Below, piece after piece: positions 35,205-43,821 of a DNA stretch of 64,000 nt. The stretch is from Ruania zhangjianzhongii (GTDB lineage: Bacteria; Actinomycetota; Actinomycetes; Actinomycetales; Beutenbergiaceae), in contig NZ_CP042828.1 in NCBI RefSeq assembly GCF_008000995.1, positions 2,532,882-2,596,881 of the forward strand. The letters run 5' to 3'. Each line of letters starts with the position of its first letter. Positions within the stretch are counted from its first letter, which is position 1. The notes under the pieces are model-generated. The model did not search any database. It was not told the DNA's origin and worked only from the letters and a program-made list of their open reading frames with translations. A program made the translations under genes and the position numbers.

Positions 35205-35312
35205 GGCCTCACCGAGCCAGCAGGCCTCACCGTGCGAGCCCGTCTCACGGGGCCAGCAGGCCTCACCGTGCGAGCCCGTCTCACCGTGCGAGCCCGTCTC
35301 ACCGGGCCAGCA
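35205..35312. repeat. six-unit 18-bp tandem repeat at the lipA 3' end
   Basis: Six contiguous 18-bp units of two types (GGCCTCACCGTGCGAGCC-like and CGTCTCACCGGGCCAGCA-like) run from 35205 to 35312. The last unit contains the lipA stop codon. Such arrays change length easily between strains. Confidence 0.8.
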
Positions 35313-36300
35313 GGGAGGCAGCCTCCTGGCGGGCGGTGACCGGCTCCGCGAGGTGTGCCAGCGCCTCCGGGATCGTCTGCCCCCGGCGGGCCATCGCCTG
35401 GCCCCACAGCCGACCGGCACGATAGGAGGAGCGCACCAGAGGTCCGGCCATCACACCGAGGAACCCGATCCGCTCCGCCTCTTCGGACAGCGCCACGAAC
35501 TCCTCCGGCTTCACCCACCGGTCCACCGGGTGGTGGCGCAGCGAGGGCCGCAAGTACTGGGTGATGGTGATCAGGTCACAGCCGGCGTCGTGCAGCTGCT
35601 CCAGCGCGTCCACGGACTCCTCGTAGGTCTCGCCCATGCCGAGGATCAGGTTGGACTTGGTGACGAAACCGTCCTCGTGGGCGGCGGTGAGTACCTGCAG
35701 GGACCGCTCGAACCGGAACCCGGGGCGGATCCGCTTGAAGATCCGCGGCACCGTCTCCAGGTTGTGTGCGAGCACCTCCGGCCGGGAGGAGAACACCTCG
35801 GCCAGCTGGTCCGGATCGGCGTTGAAGTCCGGGATGAGCAGCTCGACGCCGGTGCCCGGGTTGACCTGGTGGATCTGCCGGACGGTCTCGGCGTACAGCC
35901 AGGCTCCGCCGTCCTCCAGATCGTCCCGTGCCACCCCCGTGACCGTGGAGTAGCGCAGACCCATCGCTTGTACAGATGCGGCCACGCGGCGCGGCTCGTC
36001 CGCGTCGAAAGCGGCTGGCTTCCCGGTGTCGATCTGGCAGAAGTCGCACCGCCGGGTGCACTGGTCCCCGCCGATCAGGAAGGTCGCTTCGCGATCCTCC
36101 CAACACTCGAAGATGTTCGGACAGCCCGCCTCCTGGCAGACCGTGTTCAGACCCTCGCGCTGCACCAGCGAACGGAGCTCGGTGTACTCCGGGCCCATCG
36201 TGGCGCGGGTCTTGATCCAGGAGGGCTTCTTCTCGATCGGGACCGCCGCGTTGCGGGCCTCGACGCGAAGCATCTTGCGTCCTTCAGGAGCGACAGCCAT
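35299..36300 (-). CDS. lipA: lipoyl synthase (radical SAM)
   Basis: A 333-residue [4Fe-4S] radical SAM enzyme that inserts two sulfurs into octanoyl groups to make lipoate on E2 and H proteins. The auxiliary cluster Cys are in [21 protein letters not shown] and the radical SAM CxxxCxxC is [13 protein letters not shown]. The C-terminal SSYRAG supplies the serine ligand. ATG 36300 ([14 protein letters not shown]) matches the start of mycobacterial LipA, so longer upstream starts are rejected. It follows lipB after 176 bases containing a 48-bp palindromic repeat. Its product is needed by sucB at 41.9 kb. Confidence 0.95.
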   Translation of the reverse strand: MAVAPEGRKMLRVEARNAAVPIEKKPSWIKTRATMGPEYTELRSLVQREGLNTVCQEAGCPNIFECWEDREATFLIGGDQCTRRCDFCQIDTGKPAAFDADEPRRVAASVQAMGLRYSTVTGVARDDLEDGGAWLYAETVRQIHQVNPGTGVELLIPDFNADPDQLAEVFSSRPEVLAHNLETVPRIFKRIRPGFRFERSLQVLTAAHEDGFVTKSNLILGMGETYEESVDALEQLHDAGCDLITITQYLRPSLRHHPVDRWVKPEEFVALSEEAERIGFLGVMAGPLVRSSYRAGRLWGQAMARRGQTIPEALAHLAEPVTARQEAASLLAR

Positions 36301-36412
36301 TTCTCGCTTACCTTCCATCGGGGGCTTACGCCTCACCCTATGCCGGGGTCTGCCCGAATGCGCCAAGGGGACCACATGGTGACCAGACCCCCGGCCCACC
36401 CGCCCCTACTGC

Positions 36413-36460
36413 GGTCGTCATGTCAGAGGTGCGATATGGCGCACCCCTGACATGACGACC
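36413..36460. repeat. 48-bp palindromic repeat, copy B
   Basis: Arms of 21 bp, with one mismatch, begin GGTCGTCATGTCAG and end CTGACATGACGACC around ATATGG. It lies 16 bases after the lipB stop and upstream of lipA. The same element occurs at 17971 (split) and 46867. Confidence 0.85.
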
Positions 36461-36476
36461 CGGAGGGAAATGGGGG

Positions 36477-37127
36477 TCATGCCGCTACCCGGGCTAACAG
36501 TGGGCTCAGGGCTTGCTGCAGGTGCGGCTCGAAGGCATCCGCGCAGTCGGTCACCGAGATCTGTCCACCGGTCAGTGCAGAAATGGACGTGACACCGGCG
36601 TCGGTGATCCCGCAGGGCACGATCGAGGAGTAGGCGGCCAGCTGCGGGCAGGCATTGATGGCCACCCCGTGCATGGTCACCCCGCGGGCCACTCGCACCC
36701 CGATCGCGGCGATCTTGCGGTCCTGCGCTCCGTCCTGTCCGCGCACCCACGCCCCGCTACGCCCCTCGACCCGTTCAGCGGTGATGCCCCAGTGCGCGCA
36801 GGTGTCGATCACCGCCTGCTCCAGAGCCCGCACGTAGGCGACCACGTCCACCGGTTCGGCCAGCCGCACGATCGGGTAGGCCACCAGCTGGCCGGGGCCG
36901 TGCCAGGTGATCCGGCCGCCGCGGTCCACGTCCACCACCGGGGTGCCGTCCGTGGGCCGGTCCCACTTCGCCGTGCGCCGCCCGGCGGTGTACACCGAGG
37001 CGTGCTCGAGCAGCAGCGTGGTGTCGGCTCCGCCGTCCACTACGGCGCCGTGCAGATCCCGTTGCCGGTCCCACGCCTCGTGGTAGTCGATGAGCGATTC
37101 TCCCAGACCCCACCGGTGGATCATCAT
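36477..37127 (-). CDS. lipB: octanoyltransferase (lipoyl(octanoyl) transferase)
   Basis: A 216-residue enzyme moving octanoyl from acyl carrier protein to lipoyl domains. RGGRITWHGPGQLVAYP is the diagnostic motif, the catalytic Lys is in DRKIAAIGVRV and the catalytic Cys in IVPCGI. ATG 37127 lies 7 bases after TACAGT on its strand, which suggests a leaderless start rather than GTG 37136 inside that box. It stands upstream of lipA in the same direction. Confidence 0.93.
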   Translation of the reverse strand: MMIHRWGLGESLIDYHEAWDRQRDLHGAVVDGGADTTLLLEHASVYTAGRRTAKWDRPTDGTPVVDVDRGGRITWHGPGQLVAYPIVRLAEPVDVVAYVRALEQAVIDTCAHWGITAERVEGRSGAWVRGQDGAQDRKIAAIGVRVARGVTMHGVAINACPQLAAYSSIVPCGITDAGVTSISALTGGQISVTDCADAFEPHLQQALSPLLARVAA

Positions 37128-37188
37128 GGCGTCCACTGTATGCCCAGTGCGCCGCCGGTCTGCCGGTGACAGGGGTAGCGTTCACCAG

Positions 37189-37833
37189 GTGAGCGATCTC
37201 CAGTGCGCGGCCCGGTTCCTGGTGGTCCGCCATGCCGCGGCCGCCTACCCGGATCCGGACCCGGTGGGTGGCCCGGACCTCGGCCTGACCGCGAACGGAC
37301 GTGCGCAGGCGAGAGCGCTCGCCGAACGACTGGCGGGGGAGCGGGTGGCGGCGGTCTTCACGTCCACGATGGGCCGGGCGGAGCAGACCGCGCAGATCGT
37401 CGCCGATGGGCTGGGCCTGGCCGCGGAAGAGCTGCCAGGGGTGCAGGAGTACGCCATCGGGGACCTGGTCGGGAGCGAGGACCAGGAACGAGTCGATGCC
37501 GTATTCGACTCCTGGGTGGCCGGCGACCTGACGGCGGCGTACCCGGGCGGGGAGTCCGGTGCCGACCTGGTGGCGAGGTTCGGCTTGGCGATCGACGACG
37601 TGGCGGACTCCTATCGCGGGGAGACCGTGGTGGTGATCAGCCATGGGGGAGTGATGGCTGTGGCGATCCCGCGACTGGCCGGGCGTGCCACCCCGGAACT
37701 GCTCGCCGCGCGCTGGCTGCCGCACTGCGCGATCGCGCGGGTGGACGTGGACAGCGACGGCTGGGCGCTGCAGCACTGGCCCGGGTCGCCTGATCCGGCA
37801 GCCGCCGAGGTTGTGGACAACTCGGCCGAGTAG
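37189..37833 (+). CDS. histidine phosphatase (phosphoglycerate mutase-like) family protein
   Basis: A 214-residue cytosolic phosphatase. The catalytic His is in LVVRHAAAAYPDPD (RHA instead of the usual RHG), the phosphate-binding Arg in TSTMGRAEQTAQ, and the second His in VVISHGGVMAV. GTG 37189 comes 6 bases after TAGCGT, a likely -10, giving a leaderless start. It diverges from lipB. The substrate is unknown. Confidence 0.82.
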   Translation: MSDLQCAARFLVVRHAAAAYPDPDPVGGPDLGLTANGRAQARALAERLAGERVAAVFTSTMGRAEQTAQIVADGLGLAAEELPGVQEYAIGDLVGSEDQERVDAVFDSWVAGDLTAAYPGGESGADLVARFGLAIDDVADSYRGETVVVISHGGVMAVAIPRLAGRATPELLAARWLPHCAIARVDVDSDGWALQHWPGSPDPAAAEVVDNSAE

Positions 37834-37860
37834 GGGAGTTCCGGGCGAACCTGTGGACAA
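37812..37860. promoter_or_regulatory. two DnaA-box-like sites
   Basis: TGTGGACAA at 37812-37820 and again at 37852-37860 are each the reverse of TTGTCCACA, the preferred DnaA box of high-GC Actinobacteria. They are 40 bases apart, same orientation, one at the end of the phosphatase gene and one 39 bases before the pseudokinase start. Confidence 0.5.
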
Positions 37861-37898
37861 CGTCCGCGCCCAGCGCGGAACTGCGGTTCGCTGGCGGG

Positions 37899-39329
37899 AT
37901 GAGTGCGACGGTCACCGTTCCCGGCTACACCCTCACCGGCGTGGCGGGGTTCGGCGCGGACGGTGCCGTGCGCCGGGGTACCGACGCCGACGGCCGGCCG
38001 GTCGCGCTCCGGTTCCTGACCGAGGCACCGGCCGGACTGCGGGCTCGCGTCCAAGCGGCAGCGCGGGTACACGATCCCGGCGTCGCCGGAGTGCTGGGCC
38101 TGGTCGAGCTCGCGGACGGTCTCGCCGTCGTGCAGGACTTCATCGACGGGCCCACCCTGTCAACCCTGCGGGCGGCCCGCCGCGGTCTGAGCGTGCCCGA
38201 ATGCACGCAGCTGGCCGGCGGGCTGCTGGCAGCGCTGGAGGGTCTGCATGCGGCCGGGATCATCCACGGCGATGTGTCGCCGGCGAACGTGATCGTCACC
38301 CCCACCGAGGAGGGCGCCGGCCGGCCGGTGCTGGTGGACCTGGTCGGGGGAGCGGGACCGGACCGCGGCACCCGCGGGTTCCGCGCACCGGAAGTGGATA
38401 CCGGCGCCGCCCTCGGCACTGCGGCAGACGTCTACTCAGCCGCGCAACTGAGCCTGTGGGCCGCCGAGTCGGGAGCGCGTGAGGAGGTGGCGGCGCTACT
38501 CGCGCCGTTGCTGTGCCGGGAGCCCGGGGAGCGTCCATCTGCTCGGCGCGCGCGTCAGCTGCTCGACGGCGGAGCTCAGGTGGCGATCGCTCTGGCACCG
38601 GCCGAGGTGCTTGCCTCGGCAACCCTGCGTGAGCATGCGGCCCGGGAGCTCACCACCCGGGCGCGCAGCCGGCGCCTACGCCCACGGCGACGGCACCGGG
38701 CGGTGGGGCCACGGCAGTGGCTGCTGCGGGCGGCGGCCGCTGCGGTACTGCTCACGCTGGTGACGGGGTCTGCGGTGTGGCAGGGGGCCGTTGACCTGAC
38801 ACCGGAGGCGCCGCCGAAGGCCGCACCGGTGAGCATGGCGGCGGGGATAGCCAGTCGCGTCGCCCAGGCGGCAGGCGAGGCCCGCGCAGGCCACGTGCAG
38901 ACGAGCCAGGGGCAAGCGGGTGACGAGGAGACCTCCACCGACACCACAGCCGAAATCGCCGCAGCGGTTCATGACCTTCTCGCCAGGCGAGATGCGGCGC
39001 TCACGGCACGGGACGCCGTCGCCCTGGCGGATGCCACAGTGCCCGGCTCGCCGCTGGCCGCCGCCGATGCCACGGTGCTCACCGAGCTCACCGACGCCGA
39101 CCTGCAGCTGCGCGGCTATCGGACCGAGGTGGTCCAGCTGCGGGTCCTCAGCCGCGATCCGGCTACCGCAGCGGTGCAGGCCGAGCTCTCCCAACCGGCG
39201 CACGAGCGTCTCGCCGCGGACGGCTCCGTGTCGCGGGTACCCGAGCAGCCGGCGCGGTGCGTGCGACTGGAGCTGGACCGTACCGGCGACGACGCTTCAT
39301 GGCGGGCTACGACCGCCACGCCCTGCTGA
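37899..39329 (+). CDS. membrane-anchored Ser/Thr kinase-like protein (probable pseudokinase)
   Basis: A 476-residue protein. Residues 8-225 follow the protein kinase fold: GYTLTGVAGFGADGAVRRGTD (glycine loop), VALRFL where the ATP-binding Lys should be, IIHGDVSPANVIV for the catalytic loop (HGD for HRD) and LVDLVGG for DFG. Loss of the VAIK lysine suggests no or weak kinase activity. A basic stretch and one transmembrane helix (about 276-293) follow, then an outer domain of 180 residues with RDAALTARDAVALADATVPGS. The layout is like MviN/PASTA-type pseudokinase regulators, but the outer domain is unrecognised. Confidence 0.78.
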   Translation: MSATVTVPGYTLTGVAGFGADGAVRRGTDADGRPVALRFLTEAPAGLRARVQAAARVHDPGVAGVLGLVELADGLAVVQDFIDGPTLSTLRAARRGLSVPECTQLAGGLLAALEGLHAAGIIHGDVSPANVIVTPTEEGAGRPVLVDLVGGAGPDRGTRGFRAPEVDTGAALGTAADVYSAAQLSLWAAESGAREEVAALLAPLLCREPGERPSARRARQLLDGGAQVAIALAPAEVLASATLREHAARELTTRARSRRLRPRRRHRAVGPRQWLLRAAAAAVLLTLVTGSAVWQGAVDLTPEAPPKAAPVSMAAGIASRVAQAAGEARAGHVQTSQGQAGDEETSTDTTAEIAAAVHDLLARRDAALTARDAVALADATVPGSPLAAADATVLTELTDADLQLRGYRTEVVQLRVLSRDPATAAVQAELSQPAHERLAADGSVSRVPEQPARCVRLELDRTGDDASWRATTATPC

Positions 39330-39509
39330 GCCCGGGACGCGAACACTCGCCCGCGCGACCTGATTCGACACGACGTCCGTACCAGGCACGCGCCCTCGGT
39401 CGCGCTTTCCAGGGAGGTTGTGTCCACACCCGCGCACGCTGACGCCTTGCCCGATTCGACGAGCAATTGAGGTGACCGCTCCGTAGTGACCGCGGGTAGG
39501 GTGTGCGGC

Positions 39510-39575
39510 ATGTCGAGTCCCGAATCGGACAGGTCAGGGGTTGTCGGTCACACCGCCAGCCCCTTGAACCACTAG
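39510..39575 (+). CDS. leader peptide upstream of the Cmx exporter
   Basis: A 21-codon frame, MSSPESDRSG ... ASPLNH, ending in TAG. Its ATG lies 8 bases after TAGGGT, so it would be leaderless and be translated from the very start of the transcript. A stem-loop begins 5 bases after its stop. Such leaders commonly sense ribosome stalling by antibiotics and control downstream resistance genes. Translation here is inferred. Confidence 0.5.
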   Translation: MSSPESDRSGVVGHTASPLNH

Positions 39576-39580
39576 TTCCG

Positions 39581-39603
39581 ACGCCCACAGCCTGTGTGGG
39601 CGT
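39581..39603 (+). promoter_or_regulatory. attenuator-like hairpin in the cmx leader
   Basis: ACGCCCACA and TGTGGGCGT form a perfect 9-bp stem around GCCTG, immediately after the leader peptide stop. A ribosome stalled on the leader could prevent or favour its folding. Confidence 0.55.
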
Positions 39604-39678
39604 ATGGGCGGCGTGCTTGAGCCGCTGGCCGTGGTGACAAGAAGAGCCAATTCTTGATCGCTCACCTCGGAGTCCTCG

Positions 39679-40857
39679 ATGCCTTTTGCTCTCTACATGC
39701 TTGCCCTGGCGGTCTTCGTCATGGGCACTTCAGAATTCATGCTCGCGGGACTGCTCCCGGCGATCGCGGCTGACCTTGACGTGTCGGTCGGCACGGCATG
39801 TCTGCTCACCACCGCCTTCGCGATCGGTATGGTCATCGGCGCGCCAGTGATGGCAGCATTCGCTCGCCGCTGGCCACCGCGGCTGACACTGATCGTCTGC
39901 CTTCTGGTGTGTGCGGGAAGCCACGTGATGGGCGCGATGACCCCCGTGTTCTCGCTCCTGCTGATCACCCGGGTGCTCAGCGCTTTCGCACATGCTGGGT
40001 TCCTCGCCGTAGCACTGAGCACGGCCACGACCCTCGTGCCAGCGAACCAGAAGGGGCGCACACTGTCGATCCTGCTCTCCGGCACGACGATGGCAACTGT
40101 CGCGGGCGTCCCCGCAGGAGCACTGCTCGGCACAGTGCTGGGCTGGCGGACGACGTTCTGGGCGATCGCCATCCTCTGCATTCCCGCCGCCATCGGAGTG
40201 GCCCGGGGCATCAGTCCCAAGAGCGGGCAGTCGGCGACGAGCGCGTCCTCGCCACGGCTTCGTGCGGAGCTCAGCCAGTTGGCGACGCCCCGGCTCATCC
40301 TGGCCATGGCCCTCGGAGCACTGATCAACGGAGGGACCTTTGCGGCATTCACCTTCCTGGCGCCCGTCGTGACTGAGACGGCTGGTCTGGCCGAAGGCTG
40401 GGTCTCCGTTGTTCTGGTGATGTTCGGGATCGGTTCGTTCCTTGGCGTCACGATCGCGGGCCGGCTATCCGATCAACAACCTGGCCTCGTGCTCGCAGTC
40501 GGCGGACCGCTGCTGCTGACAGGCTGGATCATGGTGACATTCGCCGCCCCGGATCCCGTTGCGCTCATTCTCCTTGTCCTCGTTCAGGGCTTCCTGTCGT
40601 TCGGCGTCGGCAGCACCCTGATCACGCGCGTGTTGTACGCAGCGTCGGGCGCGCCAACGATGGGCGGTTCGTACGCCACCGCAGCATTGAACATCGGAGC
40701 CGCCGCGGGGCCGGTTCTCGGTGCAGTCGGCCTCGCGACCGGGCTGGGGCTGCTTGCGCCGGTCTGGGTAGCTTCCGCGCTGACAGCGATTGCTCTCGTC
40801 ATCATGCTTCTCACCGGACGCGCACTCACGCAGAACCCTGCGGAGGTCCGTCGATGA
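39679..40857 (+). CDS. cmx: chloramphenicol efflux MFS transporter, Cmx/CmrA type
   Basis: A 392-residue MFS exporter with 12 helices. Many stretches, from PFALYMLALAVFVMGTSEFM through FARRWPPRLTLIVCLLV and LATPRLILAMALGALING to ALNIGAAAGPVLGA, agree almost word for word with the Cmx exporter I know from corynebacterial transposon Tn5564. It should pump chloramphenicol out with proton exchange. Wobble-position GC is lower than in its neighbours, hinting at transfer. GGAG stands 6 bases before ATG 39679. A leader peptide and hairpin lie upstream. No insertion sequence is next to it. Confidence 0.9.
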   Translation: MPFALYMLALAVFVMGTSEFMLAGLLPAIAADLDVSVGTACLLTTAFAIGMVIGAPVMAAFARRWPPRLTLIVCLLVCAGSHVMGAMTPVFSLLLITRVLSAFAHAGFLAVALSTATTLVPANQKGRTLSILLSGTTMATVAGVPAGALLGTVLGWRTTFWAIAILCIPAAIGVARGISPKSGQSATSASSPRLRAELSQLATPRLILAMALGALINGGTFAAFTFLAPVVTETAGLAEGWVSVVLVMFGIGSFLGVTIAGRLSDQQPGLVLAVGGPLLLTGWIMVTFAAPDPVALILLVLVQGFLSFGVGSTLITRVLYAASGAPTMGGSYATAALNIGAAAGPVLGAVGLATGLGLLAPVWVASALTAIALVIMLLTGRALTQNPAEVRR

Positions 40858-40895
40858 CTCACGCGAAGGTGCCTCTATGCCCTACCAACACGAGG

Positions 40896-41789
40896 TCAGC
40901 GGGCGAAGAAGTGGTCGGCGGCGGCATCCAGATCGGGCCACCGGAACTCGAACCCGTCGGCGAGCAGGTCATCCGGCGTGATCTTCTGTGAGATCGCCAG
41001 CTCCTCGGCGAACGCTCCGGCCACGATCTTCACCGCGAACAGCGGGATCGGCAGCAAGCCCGGACGGTTCTTCGCATGCGCTAGGGCCCTCATCGCCGAG
41101 GCGTTCCGGCGCGGGTTCGGTGCGCTCAGATGCACCGGGCCGGAGACCTCGGAGGTGACCAGATGCACCACGGCGCGCACCCAGTCCTCTCGGGTGATCC
41201 AGGACCACCACTGCTTCCCACCGGCGATCGGCCCGGCGATCCCGAGGCTCAACGGCAGCAGCATCTCCTCCAGCGCACCGCCGCCCGGATCGAACACGAT
41301 CCCGGTACGCAGGTGCACCACCCGGTGCCCGGCTTCCTTCGCCGGCGCCGTGGCCGCTTCCCAGGCCACGCATACGCCGGCGAGGAACGACTCGCCGGGA
41401 GGGTCCGCCGTCGAGATCTGTTCCTCGCCCCGATCGCCGTAGTAACCGACGGCGGAGGCGTTGATCAGCGGCACCTCGGGGTGACCGGTGGCAGCCAAGG
41501 CGCGGGCGAGCAGGGTGGTCGAGGTGATCCGCGACGTGACCAGTTCCTGCCGCCGCGCGGGGGTCCAGCGTTTGTCGCCGACACCTGCCCCGGCCAGGTT
41601 CACTACTGCCGTGATGCCCTCGAGCGTGTCCTCGGGAAGGTGCCCGGTGGCCGGATCCCAGGTGATCTCGTCGGCGGTTTGCGCCGGGTGGCGAACCAGA
41701 CGGGTGACGTCGTGTCCGGCCTCCCGTAGTGCGGTGACCAGCGGCGTGCCCAGAAAACCGGAGACTCCCGCGGCCAGTACGTGTCCCAT
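40896..41789 (-). CDS. TIGR01777-family NAD-dependent epimerase-like protein (YfcH type)
   Basis: A 297-residue extended-SDR protein. The nucleotide motif is AGVSGFLGTPLVTALREAGHDV, then VVNLAGAGVGDKRWTPARRQEL and YYGDRGEE (catalytic YxxxK is not classical), typical of the YfcH/TIGR01777 group, whose function is unknown. The short C-terminal domain has GKQWWSWITREDWVRAVVHLV, as usual. ATG 41789 is chosen because a -10-like CAGGCT is 6 bases upstream and the family starts at the Rossmann strand. It converges with cmx, 38 bases away. Confidence 0.85.
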   Translation of the reverse strand: MGHVLAAGVSGFLGTPLVTALREAGHDVTRLVRHPAQTADEITWDPATGHLPEDTLEGITAVVNLAGAGVGDKRWTPARRQELVTSRITSTTLLARALAATGHPEVPLINASAVGYYGDRGEEQISTADPPGESFLAGVCVAWEAATAPAKEAGHRVVHLRTGIVFDPGGGALEEMLLPLSLGIAGPIAGGKQWWSWITREDWVRAVVHLVTSEVSGPVHLSAPNPRRNASAMRALAHAKNRPGLLPIPLFAVKIVAGAFAEELAISQKITPDDLLADGFEFRWPDLDAAADHFFAR

Positions 41790-41859
41790 CCGGTCAGCCT
41801 GCCAGGTTCGGCGGCAGACCGCAGCGGGCACCCAGCCATCCGCCCGGAGGAACGAAAAA

Positions 41860-41900
41860 GCTCGTCGATCTGGCGACGAATCGTCACCAGATCGACGAGC
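41860..41900 (-). terminator. intrinsic terminator after sucB
   Basis: GCTCGTCGATCTGG and CCAGATCGACGAGC form a perfect 14-bp stem 9 bases beyond the sucB stop. Read on the minus strand, it is followed by TTTTT, the best classical terminator in the window. Confidence 0.85.
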
Positions 41901-41909
41901 ACTCTCCGA

Positions 41910-43796
41910 TCAGAGGCCGAGCTGGCCTTCGAAGCTACCTTCCTCGAGCCGCTTCTTCATCGCGGTGAGGAAGCGTGCGGCGTCCGCACCGTCGATCAGG
42001 CGGTGGTCGTAGGAGATGGACAGGTACACCATCTGCCGGACGGCGATCACGTCGCCACCGTCCGGACCGGGTACGACTACCGGGCGCTTGACGATCGTGC
42101 CCACACCGAGCATCCCGACCTGCGGCTGGAACAGGATCGGGGTGTCGAACAGGGCACCACCGGAACCGGTGTTGGTGATCGTGAAGGTGCCACCGGCCAG
42201 CTCGTCCGGCTTGGCCTTGTTGGTGCGGGTGCGCTCGGCCAGGTCCGCGATGCTGCGGGCGATCCCGGCGAGATTCAGGTTCCCGGCCTCCTTGATCACC
42301 GGCACGATCAGGCCGCGCTCGGTGTCCACGGCGATACCGACGTTCTCCGAGCCGTGGTAGACGATCTCCTCGCCCTCGATGCTCGCGTTCAGCTTCGGGT
42401 ACTGCTTCAGCGCCTCGACCGCTGCCAGGGTGAAGAACGGCAGGTAGGTCAGCTTGACGCCCTCGCGAGCGAGGAAGTCATCCTTCGCCCTGGCGCGCAG
42501 CCGGGCGATCTTGGTGACGTCCACCTCGAGCACAGTGGTGAGCTGTGCGGAGGTCTGCAGCGACTCGACCATCCGCTTCGCGACGATCTTGCGCAGCCGG
42601 GTCATCTTCTCCCGGGTGCCACGCAGCGGGGAGACCGCCGGAGCGGCGGCGCTCTTCGCTGCCGGGGCCTGGGCCGGTGCCGGTGCTTCCTCAGGTGCCG
42701 GCTTGGCAGCGGCCTCTGCGGCCTCGAGCACATCCTGCTTGCGGATCCGGCCACCGACGCCGCTCCCGGTGAGAGAGGCCAGGTCCACGCCCTTGTCCGC
42801 CGCGAGCTTGCGCACCAGCGGGGTGACGTAACTGGTGGCCGGCTCGGCGTCGCCTGCCGGCTCCTTCTTCGCGGGTGCCTCCTGCGCAGCACCCTGGGGT
42901 GACGGCGCCGGCTGCTGGGGTGCGGCCTGCTGCGCCGGGGCGGGCTCGGGCTGCTTGGCCTGCGCCTTCGGCTCCTCCTGGGGCTCTTCCTTCGGCTCCG
43001 GGGCGGACTCGGCAGGCGCGGACTCCTCGGCCGGAGCCGATTTCTGCGCCGGGGCGGGGGATGCCGCTGCCGGACTCGGGGCTGCGGCACCCTCAGCGCC
43101 GATGACCGCCAGCACACCGCCGACCTCGACGGTGTCGTCCTCGTTGGCGCGGATCTCCAGCAGCGTGCCGGCCACGGGGGAGGGCACCTCGGTGTCCACC
43201 TTGTCCGTGGACACCTCGAGCAGCGGCTCGTCCTCGGCGACGTCGTCTCCAACCGCCTTCAGCCACTGCGTGATGGTGCCTTCGGTGACGCTCTCACCGA
43301 GCGCCGGGAGCTTGACCTCCGTGCCCTCGGCGGCGCCGCCACCGGAGCTACCTCCCTGAGCGGGCTGCTCGGCGGGCGCTTCCTGCGCGGCTGCGGGCTG
43401 CTCGGCGGGCGCTTCCTGCGCGGCTGCGGGCTGCTCGGCGGGCGCTTCCTGCGCGGCTGCGGGCTGCTCGGCGGGCGCCTCCTGCGCAGGTGCGGGCTCC
43501 TCGGCGGGCTCCTCCGCCTGCGCGGAATCAGAGCCGGAGTCCTCGCTGCTGCCGCCTTCACCGGATCCGATGATCACCAGCTCGGCACCGACCTCGACGG
43601 TGTCGTCCTCCTCGACCAGGATCTTCTCGATGACCCCTGCCACCGGAGAGGGCACCTCGGTGTCCACCTTGTCAGTGGAGACCTCGAGCAACGGCTCGTC
43701 GACCTCCACCGAGTCGCCCACGGCCTTGAGCCACTGCGTCACGGTGCCCTCGGTGACACTCTCGCCAAGGGCGGGCATTTTCACGGATTCGGACAT
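41910..43796 (-). CDS. sucB: 2-oxoglutarate/2-oxoacid dehydrogenase E2 (dihydrolipoamide acyltransferase)
   Basis: A 628-residue E2 core protein. It has two lipoyl domains (about 1-80 and 145-225), each with [16 protein letters not shown] carrying the lipoylated Lys. An Ala/Pro/Glu/Gln-rich linker follows each, with near-identical 11-residue repeats in the first. A peripheral subunit-binding domain comes next ([21 protein letters not shown]) and the acyltransferase domain ends [15 protein letters not shown] with the catalytic His and Asp. In Actinobacteria such proteins serve pyruvate and/or 2-oxoglutarate dehydrogenase. ATG 43796 is chosen at [14 protein letters not shown]. The E3 gene lies just upstream in the operon. 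Confidence 0.93.
   Translation of the reverse strand: MSESVKMPALGESVTEGTVTQWLKAVGDSVEVDEPLLEVSTDKVDTEVPSPVAGVIEKILVEEDDTVEVGAELVIIGSGEGGSSEDSGSDSAQAEEPAEEPAPAQEAPAEQPAAAQEAPAEQPAAAQEAPAEQPAAAQEAPAEQPAQGGSSGGGAAEGTEVKLPALGESVTEGTITQWLKAVGDDVAEDEPLLEVSTDKVDTEVPSPVAGTLLEIRANEDDTVEVGGVLAVIGAEGAAAPSPAAASPAPAQKSAPAEESAPAESAPEPKEEPQEEPKAQAKQPEPAPAQQAAPQQPAPSPQGAAQEAPAKKEPAGDAEPATSYVTPLVRKLAADKGVDLASLTGSGVGGRIRKQDVLEAAEAAAKPAPEEAPAPAQAPAAKSAAAPAVSPLRGTREKMTRLRKIVAKRMVESLQTSAQLTTVLEVDVTKIARLRARAKDDFLAREGVKLTYLPFFTLAAVEALKQYPKLNASIEGEEIVYHGSENVGIAVDTERGLIVPVIKEAGNLNLAGIARSIADLAERTRTNKAKPDELAGGTFTITNTGSGGALFDTPILFQPQVGMLGVGTIVKRPVVVPGPDGGDVIAVRQMVYLSISYDHRLIDGADAARFLTAMKKRLEEGSFEGQLGL
43365..43497. repeat. 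33-bp in-frame repeats in the sucB linker
   Basis: Four near-perfect 33-bp units encode the repeat [11 protein letters not shown] between the first and second lipoyl domains of SucB. Copy number of such linkers can vary without loss of function. Confidence 0.85.
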
Positions 43797-43821
43797 GACC
43801 GGGAGTCTCCTTCTCGGTGTT

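Larger units (their letters stand above)
39330..39678 (+). other. 349-bp intergenic region with the cmx leader
   Basis: The first half (39330-39490) shows nothing recognisable. From 39496 it holds a -10-like TAGGGT, a 21-codon leader frame, a 9-bp stem at 39581-39603, a weaker stem (CAAGAA/TTCTTG at 39638-39656) and GGAG at 39669-39672 before the Cmx gene. Confidence 0.6.

Noticed and set aside
36413-36460. The 48-bp palindrome as a simple lipB terminator
   Set aside because: The same element occurs between divergent genes at 46867, where no transcript ends, so termination cannot be its only role.
37812-37860. DnaA boxes as a replication origin
   Set aside because: Only two boxes, no AT-rich unwinding region and no dnaA, dnaN or parAB genes nearby.
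43365-43497. Regular 33-bp repeats looking like a CRISPR array
   Set aside because: Repeats are contiguous without spacers, lie in frame inside sucB and encode the Ala/Pro linker. No cas gene is present.
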